Below are positions 1-5,467 of a stretch of DNA of 8,052 nt, piece by piece. Position 1 is the first letter of the stretch, and every line of letters starts with the position of its first letter. The position numbers and the translations under genes are program-made. Under the pieces are notes generated by a model. The model had not been told where the DNA came from. It searched no databases and saw only the letters and a list, made by a program, of their open reading frames with translations. This DNA comes from Paludibacteraceae bacterium (GTDB lineage: Bacteria > Bacteroidota > Bacteroidia > Bacteroidales > Paludibacteraceae), in the NCBI GenBank assembly GCA_023227695.1, contig JALNVE010000142.1, forward strand, positions 1 to 8,052, read 5' to 3'.

Positions 1-33
1 TAATCAGTAAAATTTATCTACTGCTTCTGCTTT

Positions 34-492
34 TTACTTTTCAACAGTATAACCAGCAGCTACCCAACTTTCATAACCATTCATCAAGTGAATAGTCTTA
101 GATTCACCCCAACCCATTTTAGAAATAATACCACACAAATAAAAACCTAATGTGTTATTAGTTGATTTAGAACCATAAACATAGATTGTTGTGGCAGTAG
201 AGAAAGTGTTTCTTACAGCTGATCTGAACGGACCATTTTCTGCTTCTGCACTTTGGTTTGTTCCTTCGATGTTGATTGCACCTGAAATATGTCCTGCTGC
301 ATACTCTGCCGCTGAACGATAATCCAAAATCTGAGCATTAGCTGTTGCATCAATTCTAGATTTAAAAGCTGAAGCTTCAACTTTTACGTATGATTCCAAA
401 TCTTCTTCATCATCACTGCTGCTGCAAGATGCTGAAAACAATGTCATTACAGACAAAAAGCCGAAGAATAAAAATTTTTTCAATTTTTTCAT
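34..492 (-). CDS. Rhodanese-fold lipoprotein lacking the catalytic cysteine
   Basis: A 152-residue protein. Residues 1-22 form a lipoprotein signal peptide (KKLKK, then a hydrophobic stretch) ending at Cys23 in the context LFSASC. The next residues, SSSDDEED, resemble the acidic lipoprotein export signal (SDDDD-like) that sends Bacteroides lipoproteins to the cell surface. The remainder matches a single rhodanese domain: DYRSAAEYAAGHISGAINI (57-75) is the typical first motif and NGYESWVAAGY (138-148) the typical GGxxAWxxAG end. The active-site loop, normally YCxxGxRS, reads YGSKSTNN (106-113), so Gly107 replaces the sulfur-carrying Cys. Cys120 lies in the following helix and is unlikely to substitute. 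Sulfurtransferase activity is therefore doubtful, and a binding or sensing role is inferred. The gene lies 106 bp downstream of mrp on the same strand, with its own candidate promoter. The ATG is supported by AGGAGA upstream. Fold and lipoprotein calls are firm; the role is unknown. Confidence 0.85.
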   Translation of the reverse strand: MKKLKKFLFFGFLSVMTLFSASCSSSDDEEDLESYVKVEASAFKSRIDATANAQILDYRSAAEYAAGHISGAINIEGTNQSAEAENGPFRSAVRNTFSTATTIYVYGSKSTNNTLGFYLCGIISKMGWGESKTIHLMNGYESWVAAGYTVEK

Positions 493-500
493 TATAAAAA

Positions 501-506
501 TCTCCT
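501..506 (-). promoter_or_regulatory. Shine-Dalgarno-like site for the lipoprotein gene
   Basis: On the minus strand AGGAGA sits 8 nt before the ATG at 492. It is the only clear Shine-Dalgarno match among the genes here; the others have A/T-rich leaders, as is usual in Bacteroidota. It supports the chosen start. Confidence 0.45.
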
Positions 507-564
507 ACTATATAATTAAACAATTAATAAAAAATATCTTATTATCTTTCAAGTGATAAGCCTA

Positions 565-572
565 CAAATATA
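565..572 (-). promoter_or_regulatory. Candidate -7 promoter element for the lipoprotein gene
   Basis: The minus-strand sequence TATATTTG is an exact match to the Bacteroidota primary-sigma -7 consensus TAnnTTTG. It lies in the gap after mrp and would give a leader of roughly 65 nt. The -33 element is weak (TTTCTG around 591-596). It suggests the lipoprotein can be transcribed separately from mrp. Confidence 0.4.
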
Positions 573-598
573 ATTATTTTTTTCTTAGAACAGAAAAA

Positions 599-1705
599 TC
601 ATTTGTGAACTTCCACTTTCTTTGTCTCAGGACGTGTTGAGTTTCTAATTTCAACCTGCTTAATCACATTGCGTGCTAACTCAGAAAAAGCCTTTCCTAT
701 TATGGAATCCGAATCGCAAGCTACTGGCCGACCATTATCACCACCTTCACATATACTCTGTATGATTGGAATTTGACCCAACAAAGGTATTTGCAAATCT
801 TGTGCCAATTTTTTACCACCTTCTTTTCCAAATAGATAATACTTATTCTCAGGAAGTTCAGCAGGAGAGAACCATGCCATATTCTCCACTAAACCTAAAA
901 TAGGCACATTGATCTTCTCGCCCATAAACATGTTGATGCCTTTACGTGCATCGGCCAAAGCCACCTCTTGCGGTGTAGTTACCACAATGGCTCCCGTAAT
1001 ACATACGGTCTGAACCATTGTTAAATGAATATCACTGGTGCCTGGAGGAAGATCTACTACGAAGTAGTCCAAATCACCCCAATTGGCATCTGCAATCAAC
1101 TGTTTCAGCGCATTGCTTGCCATGCCGCCTCGCCAAAGGACTGCCATCTGCGGATCGACAAAAAAACCAATGGAAAGCATCTTCACTCCGTACTTCTCTT
1201 CCGGACGAATCAACTCTCTGCTGCCTATCTCTTCCAAGATAGGATGTGCATCTTCCAAACCGAACATTTTAGGAACTGATGGGCCAAAGATATCAGCATC
1301 CAACAATCCAACTCTATAACCCTCGTTGGCCAATGCAACCGCCAAGTTGGATGATATGGTTGATTTTCCAACGCCACCCTTACCAGATGATACGGCAATA
1401 ATATTTTTCACTCCTGGCAATAGCTTCTCCTGAACTTCGGGCGCAGCCTTTTTGAAACGAACTTCTATATTGCCTTTTATCTCTGCCTCCTCTCCTACGT
1501 AGGTCAGAATTGCTTGCTCGCAAGCCTTTACCAATGATTTTGCGAACGGATCGTTTGCCTTGTCAAAAACCAAAGCAAAGAAAATTTTATTTCCATCAAT
1601 TCGGATATTATCCTCCACCATTCCGGCAGAAATGATATCGTTGCCCGTTCCAGGATAACGCACGTGACTTAGTGCGTCCAAAACTAACTTGGGATAAAAT
1701 GCCAT
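599..1705 (-). CDS. mrp: Mrp/ApbC (NBP35-like) P-loop ATPase, Fe-S cluster carrier
   Basis: A cytoplasmic 368-residue protein, full length for the family. Residues 1 to about 85 form the MIP18/DUF59 domain, with VRYPGTGNDIISAGMV near the start. Residues 100-350 are the Mrp-type NTPase: deviant Walker A GKGGVGKST (108-116), LLDADIFGPSVP (134-145), WRGGM (191-195), and the Walker B-like VVDLPPGTSD (216-225). Family members bind and transfer Fe-S clusters to apo-proteins. In E. coli-type Mrp a CxxC follows the ENM motif and holds the bridging cluster. Here the region after VENMAWF (273-279) reads SPAELPENKYYLFG with no Cys. The remaining cysteines are isolated (62, 235, 319, 330). From memory, Bacteroidota homologues share this form, so it is probably a lineage trait and not decay. 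The gene lies 119 bp downstream of ddl, with no exact promoter match in the gap, so co-transcription with ddl is possible. Confidence 0.93.
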   Translation of the reverse strand: MAFYPKLVLDALSHVRYPGTGNDIISAGMVEDNIRIDGNKIFFALVFDKANDPFAKSLVKACEQAILTYVGEEAEIKGNIEVRFKKAAPEVQEKLLPGVKNIIAVSSGKGGVGKSTISSNLAVALANEGYRVGLLDADIFGPSVPKMFGLEDAHPILEEIGSRELIRPEEKYGVKMLSIGFFVDPQMAVLWRGGMASNALKQLIADANWGDLDYFVVDLPPGTSDIHLTMVQTVCITGAIVVTTPQEVALADARKGINMFMGEKINVPILGLVENMAWFSPAELPENKYYLFGKEGGKKLAQDLQIPLLGQIPIIQSICEGGDNGRPVACDSDSIIGKAFSELARNVIKQVEIRNSTRPETKKVEVHK

Positions 1706-1824
1706 ATCTAAATCGTTATAATTAATATTTACAAATCAAACAGAACGTGATAAACCAGTGTCTGAACACGTTTAAACAAACTGAGCGCACTCGGTCTCCA
1801 CAAAATCAACCGGAAACGAAACAA

Positions 1825-2790
1825 TTAGTTCTCGATGATGTCTTCCAACACCTTGCGGATCTCTAAACCAGCAGCCTTAACCTGCTGAGGAATAAAGCTG
1901 GTCACAGTCATTCCTGGAGTTGTATTGATCTCCAAAAGGTTGATCTTACCACCCTCAGTGATAATATAATCGATACGGATGATACCCTTTGCTCCGATGA
2001 TGTCGTAAATTCTAGAAGTCAACTCCTTCACATTAGCAGTAACCTCCTCAGACAAACGGGCTGGCGTGATCTCCTGAACCTGACCTTTGTATTTAGCATC
2101 ATAATCGAAAAACTCATTTGCGCTCACAACCTCAGTGATGGGAAAAACAGTTGCACTCTTGCTTGTCTTGTAAACACCGCAAGTAATCTCAGTTCCCTTC
2201 ATGAAGCTCTCAGCAATAACTTGGTCGCCCTCTTTGAACGCCTTTTCAATAGCCGGAAGCAACTGATCTGCACTCTTTACCTTTGTAACACCGAAGCTAC
2301 TGCCTCCAATATTTGGTTTAACAAAGCAAGGCAAACCTAACTTCTTCACCATCTCGTCTACATTCACCTCATCGCCTTTGCGAAGCATTACTGACTCAGC
2401 AATGTTCACACCAAACGATTTCATATAGTGGTTACAGAAAAACTTGTTATAAGTAAGGGCTGCTGCCAATACTCCACAACAAGAATATGGCATGCCGATC
2501 AGATCAAAATAGCCTTGCAAACGGCCATCCTCTCCTGGTATTCCATGAATAGTAATGTATGCGTAATCAAACTTGACTTTCTTTCCATCTTTCATGAAGG
2601 TGAAGTCGTTTTTGTCTATATCGATCTTCTGACCGTCACAATCGACTTTCCACTCCTTACCAATAATGGTAACTAGGTAAAGATTATATCTTTCATTTCC
2701 AATAAAAGAGTACAAACCTGCTGCACTCCTCAAAGAGACCTCCACTTCAGACTGGTCGCCGCCTGCTACTATCGCAACATTTTTTTTCAT
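1825..2790 (-). CDS. ddl: D-alanine--D-alanine ligase
   Basis: Cytoplasmic ATP-grasp enzyme that joins two D-Ala molecules for the peptidoglycan pentapeptide. Its 321 residues are usual for the family. The N-terminal domain shows GGDQSEVEVSL (10-20), with Glu15 in the place of the catalytic Glu of E. coli DdlB, and HGIPGEDGRLQGYFDLIG (82-99). The ATP-grasp part shows CFVKPNIGGSSFGVTKV (155-171, ATP Lys158 and the Ser-rich loop), the omega loop FFDYDAKY (227-234) and LLEINTTPGMT (285-295), with Glu287 and Asn289 as the Mg ligands. The omega loop keeps the Tyr-containing DYxAKY form of D-Ala-D-Ala ligases, which argues against a VanA-like D-Ala-D-Lac enzyme. The ligand loop reads PYSCCGV where DdlB has PYTGSGV. 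The gene is not in a mur/dcw cluster. No Shine-Dalgarno is seen; the leader is A/T-rich with a -7 match at 2821-2828. Confidence 0.96.
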   Translation of the reverse strand: MKKNVAIVAGGDQSEVEVSLRSAAGLYSFIGNERYNLYLVTIIGKEWKVDCDGQKIDIDKNDFTFMKDGKKVKFDYAYITIHGIPGEDGRLQGYFDLIGMPYSCCGVLAAALTYNKFFCNHYMKSFGVNIAESVMLRKGDEVNVDEMVKKLGLPCFVKPNIGGSSFGVTKVKSADQLLPAIEKAFKEGDQVIAESFMKGTEITCGVYKTSKSATVFPITEVVSANEFFDYDAKYKGQVQEITPARLSEEVTANVKELTSRIYDIIGAKGIIRIDYIITEGGKINLLEINTTPGMTVTSFIPQQVKAAGLEIRKVLEDIIEN

Positions 2791-2820
2791 AAGAAAATAT
2801 TTTTGTTCTTTATTCTAATG

Positions 2821-2828
2821 CAAAAATA
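2821..2828 (-). promoter_or_regulatory. Candidate -7 promoter element for ddl
   Basis: The minus-strand sequence TATTTTTG matches TAnnTTTG exactly and lies about 30 bp before the ddl ATG, giving a leader of about 25 nt. No convincing -33 TTTG is seen at the expected distance. Confidence 0.4.
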
Positions 2829-2873
2829 TTGATTATTCGTCTAAATAAGATATTTAATCTTCATAAAGTTTTT

Positions 2874-2890
2874 CCAATTAGTCTAATTGG
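2874..2890. promoter_or_regulatory. 17 bp perfect palindrome upstream of ddl
   Basis: CCAATTAGTCTAATTGG is a perfect inverted repeat: two 8 bp arms around one base. It lacks a T tract on the 3' side in either direction, so it is not a standard terminator. It sits about 46 bp upstream of the candidate ddl -7 element, a position that would suit an activator or repressor dyad. It could equally be part of the 3' end of the upstream GH51 transcript. No known regulator motif is recognised. Confidence 0.35.
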
Positions 2891-2894
2891 TTAT

Positions 2895-2917
2895 GGGCGA
2901 TGATATTCTTATCACCC
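2895..2917 (-). terminator. Possible transcript-end hairpin downstream of the GH51 gene
   Basis: On the minus strand GGGTGATAA pairs with TCATCGCCC around a GAATA loop; the stem has a GGG/CCC base, one T-G wobble and one A-C mismatch. It lies 66 bp past the arabinofuranosidase stop, directly before the 2874-2890 palindrome. No T tract follows, so it is at best a weak or Rho-assisted terminator or a 3'-end stabilising structure. Confidence 0.3.
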
Positions 2918-2982
2918 AGAAACTCTAATCACAAAAACAAAGACCACATCGTTGACGCAGCCTTGTTTTATAAAAAGTTTCT

Positions 2983-4959
2983 TTATTTCTTTATCTTGAA
3001 GATTTGGAAAGTGAAAGCCGGAATGGTAACATCAAATTCGGGTGCAGACATCTCAATCGTTGTGGTCTTTGGAACATAAAGAGAAGGATTCTCTAAAGAG
3101 TTCTCCCCATCCAAATTTTCAGCATGGAAGGTGGTCAGCTCTGTCTGATGTTTGCCCTTCAAACCTTTCAGGTTCAGCCTCAACGGCTGGGGTTTATTGC
3201 CAGTGTTGATCACTTTAACGATAACAGAGTTGCTCTCTTTGTCGAAAACTGCGCTAGCAAACAATCCGTTTTGATCTACGTTGCCCGCAACCGGCTTGCC
3301 GTTCATAGTCAACGAAAGCAGATTCGTACCTTTATTTAAAGAATAAAGCTGTTGAACATAGTAAGAGCAAGTCTTAAACGAGTTGAGGTTATCAAACCAA
3401 ATCGCATCCGGACGCCACTGCCAACCCTCAACATGGGCAAAAAGAGGCGCGTATGTTGCCATTCGTACAATGTCTGCATTACGCTCCAAGTTGGTCATGA
3501 AGGCAGCCTCCAAAAGTGATGCATAGAAATGGTTCCATTTCTTGCCGTCGCCATGACAAGCATACTCTCCGGCAAAAATTTTCGGACCTTTACGCGGATA
3601 CTTATCGTACCGATTACCTGATTTTAAGAACCACTCTTCATTACGATAGAAGTGCTCGTCCACAAGGTCGGCATTGATCTTACGCATGGCCTCCCACATC
3701 TCATCAAAATCTTTCCCGTCAGGGAATGGACCAGAAGAACCGATAATCTGAATGTCTGGATATTTCTTTCGAACCTCCTCCACAAAAGGCTTCAAATTTT
3801 CAGGATAAATCTTGCCCCACTGCTCATTTCCGATTCCTACATATTTTAGATTGAAAGGAGCCGGATGACCCATCTCTGAACGGATCTTAGCCCATTTATC
3901 CGTTGCAGGATCACCATTAGCGAAAGCGATCAGATCCAACACATCGTCGATATAGGGCTTCAACTGGTCAACAGCCGCATGTTTTTCGCTTCTCTCGGAG
4001 CCGTTAGCAAACTCGCAAGAGATTCCAACGCTTATAATAGGCAATGGCTCCGCTCCTATCTGCTCTGCCAACCTAAAATACTCAAAGAATCCCAATCCGT
4101 AGGACTGATAGTAATCAGGATACATACGATTACTGAACGTGAAGTTCCAACGGGTTTCGTTGAGCGGACGGTTTTCTACCGGACCAACAGAGTTTTTCCA
4201 CTGATAACGGGTATCCAACGAGTTACCCTCTACAATGCATCCGCCTGGAAAACGAAACACTCCTGGTTTGAGTTGTTCCAAAGCCTCTGCCAAATCTTTT
4301 CTAAGACCGTTTTTATCCTTATGATAAACATCGACAGGGAACAGAGATACATGCTCAACATCGAGAGTCTTCGTATTTGTTCCAAGTATCAATCGCAAAG
4401 AACCCTTTGCCAAAGCAATCTGAGATTTCAGAATCAGCTCATATTTCTTCCAATCTTTACCTGAAACGGTAATTTTGCCTTCGGCGATCTGCTGACGTTC
4501 GTCCATCGAAGAGGGATTGACAAGCTCTACCTGCAACTCTACATCACCATCGTTTTGGGGATTACGAGCCCAAACGGAGAAACGGTATTCTGCATCTTTT
4601 TGGAAACCCATACCAAAGAAGCCTTCATTTTCAACACCTGAGTATTTATCATTTCTACCAGGGTAAGAGAGTCGTAAATAATAAGGATTTTTCTCGAACG
4701 GACCGTCGTCCTTCAACTCAAACGAACCAAATGCTTTCCATCCTGCCAAATGGTTAGGGAACTCGAACGAGCGGTTTTTCACCAACTCAGCATACAACCC
4801 ACCATCTGCGGCAAAATTGATATCCTCAAAGAAAATACCGTACATAGTTGAAGGAATCTCTATTCCCAACTTCGAAGTATTAATATCTAATTTGTTAGTC
4901 TGTGCCGATAGAGAGAAGGCAATCAGCAAGATAGAAAAAGAAAAAAGTATGCGTTTCAT
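2983..4959 (-). CDS. Secreted GH51 alpha-L-arabinofuranosidase
   Basis: A 658-residue glycoside hydrolase that removes terminal alpha-L-arabinofuranose from arabinan, arabinoxylan or arabinogalactan. Residues 1-19 are a Sec signal peptide (MKRILFSF...FSLSA), cut before Gln20, so the enzyme is periplasmic or secreted. GIFFEDINFAADGGLYAELV (41-60) and NRSFEF (62-67) are the family's first barrel strand. About 70-205 is a beta-sandwich insert like a CBM4/9-type carbohydrate-binding module. The barrel resumes at VFRFPGGCIVEGN (234-246). GIGNEQWG (375-382) holds the acid/base Glu379 and IFAGEYACHG (461-470) the nucleophile Glu465. The C-terminal all-beta domain runs from about 545 to 658. All catalytic motifs are intact. 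The gene is monocistronic in appearance, with no SusC/D, transporter or regulator beside it, so its exact substrate cannot be told from context. The ATG is set by the signal peptide. Confidence 0.95.
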   Translation of the reverse strand: MKRILFSFSILLIAFSLSAQTNKLDINTSKLGIEIPSTMYGIFFEDINFAADGGLYAELVKNRSFEFPNHLAGWKAFGSFELKDDGPFEKNPYYLRLSYPGRNDKYSGVENEGFFGMGFQKDAEYRFSVWARNPQNDGDVELQVELVNPSSMDERQQIAEGKITVSGKDWKKYELILKSQIALAKGSLRLILGTNTKTLDVEHVSLFPVDVYHKDKNGLRKDLAEALEQLKPGVFRFPGGCIVEGNSLDTRYQWKNSVGPVENRPLNETRWNFTFSNRMYPDYYQSYGLGFFEYFRLAEQIGAEPLPIISVGISCEFANGSERSEKHAAVDQLKPYIDDVLDLIAFANGDPATDKWAKIRSEMGHPAPFNLKYVGIGNEQWGKIYPENLKPFVEEVRKKYPDIQIIGSSGPFPDGKDFDEMWEAMRKINADLVDEHFYRNEEWFLKSGNRYDKYPRKGPKIFAGEYACHGDGKKWNHFYASLLEAAFMTNLERNADIVRMATYAPLFAHVEGWQWRPDAIWFDNLNSFKTCSYYVQQLYSLNKGTNLLSLTMNGKPVAGNVDQNGLFASAVFDKESNSVIVKVINTGNKPQPLRLNLKGLKGKHQTELTTFHAENLDGENSLENPSLYVPKTTTIEMSAPEFDVTIPAFTFQIFKIKK

Positions 4960-4972
4960 AACCTACTTTATT

Positions 4973-5010
4973 GGGTTCTCTTTTGTGGTTCAAAAACGAA
5001 GGTCGAACCC
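4973..5010 (-). promoter_or_regulatory. Possible alternative hairpins in the GH51 leader
   Basis: In the predicted leader, on the minus strand, GGGTTC (5010-5005) can pair with GAACC (4991-4987, 13 nt loop) or with GAACCC (4978-4973, 26 nt loop) close to the start codon. The two pairings exclude each other. This may be chance or a translational control element; it matches no riboswitch class I know. Confidence 0.22.
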
Positions 5011-5037
5011 ATTACCCTCCGTCCAGAATCGAATTTT

Positions 5038-5045
5038 CAAAAATA
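5038..5045 (-). promoter_or_regulatory. Candidate -7 promoter element for the GH51 gene
   Basis: The minus-strand sequence TATTTTTG matches TAnnTTTG. A GTTG at 5064-5067, 18 bp upstream, could serve as the -33 element, making this the best paired promoter in the window. The leader would be about 70 nt. Confidence 0.5.
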
Positions 5046-5067
5046 GAAAATATTTCAGAAAAACAAC

Positions 5068-5325
5068 AGACAGATATCCATACAAAAATGGACATACTAT
5101 AAGAATCACTGAACAATAAACATGAAACAAGTAAAATGCTCAAAACTTGGATCAGTTTTTTTATCAAATTATAATATATATTATTTTAAAACACTAATAT
5201 ATAGCATTTTATATTCACACATAAAGGAATTAACATTTCCAATGAATATACATCTTTCGTGTTCATCACATAAAGCTATCGGCCTATTTTCAATAATTAC
5301 AGTAATAAATTTTAATTCTGACTAA
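5068..5325. other. AT-rich divergent intergenic stretch without a supported gene
   Basis: This stretch lies between the GH51 promoter and the promoter region of the secreted repeat protein. It is strongly A/T-rich with runs such as ttataatatatattatttt. A short hairpin (TCCAT/ATGGA around 5079-5094) lies upstream of the GH51 promoter. An open frame of 67 codons at 5122-5325 has no ribosome-binding signal, no recognisable protein features and a composition that mirrors the A/T bias, so I do not call it. No tRNA or repeat array is seen. The stretch may hold regulator sites for one or both divergent genes. Confidence 0.5.
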
Positions 5326-5344
5326 ATAATATTTCAAATATTAT
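5326..5344. promoter_or_regulatory. 19 bp perfect palindrome upstream of the secreted repeat protein
   Basis: ATAATATTTCAAATATTAT is a perfect inverted repeat with 9 bp arms around one C. It ends 20 bp before the candidate -7 element at 5365-5372, so it would cover roughly -35 to -55 of that promoter, a plausible regulator site. Being pure A/T in the arms, it could also arise by chance in this composition. Confidence 0.35.
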
Positions 5345-5364
5345 GAAATCGGCACAAGATTTGT

Positions 5365-5372
5365 TAAATTTG
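5365..5372 (+). promoter_or_regulatory. Candidate -7 promoter element for the secreted repeat protein
   Basis: TAAATTTG matches TAnnTTTG exactly and would give a leader of about 90 nt. No good -33 partner is visible. A second, imperfect candidate, TATAGTTTG at 5429-5437 with TTTTG at 5411-5415, is closer to the start but has unusual spacing. Confidence 0.35.
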
Positions 5373-5467
5373 AAGCAAAATTAATTAAATTAATGTTTAA
5401 CTGTTTTAGGTTTTGAAAATAGGCATTCTATAGTTTGTTTCTGAAATCTAACTAAAATTTTAAAAAA

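Noticed and set aside
579..598. TTTTTCT/AGAAAAA inverted repeat directly after the mrp stop, as a terminator
   Set aside because: The stem is nearly pure A/T, and it is not followed by a T tract in the mrp direction; likely chance.
1744..1772. AACGTG/CACGTT inverted repeat between ddl and mrp
   Set aside because: Six base pairs with a 17 nt loop and no T tract; too weak for a terminator or operator call.
3979..4464. Plus-strand open frame of 161 codons
   Set aside because: Lies wholly antisense to the GH51 gene, whose catalytic motifs are intact in the other strand; no independent features.
4817..5119. Plus-strand open frame of 100 codons running from the GH51 5' end into the leader
   Set aside because: Overlaps the antisense of the GH51 signal peptide and its promoter; no recognisable protein.
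5122..5325. Plus-strand open frame of 67 codons in the divergent intergenic region
   Set aside because: No ribosome-binding signal, amino-acid content dictated by A/T bias (many Ile, Asn, Tyr, Ser, Lys), no domain or signal features, and it sits where promoter sequences are expected.
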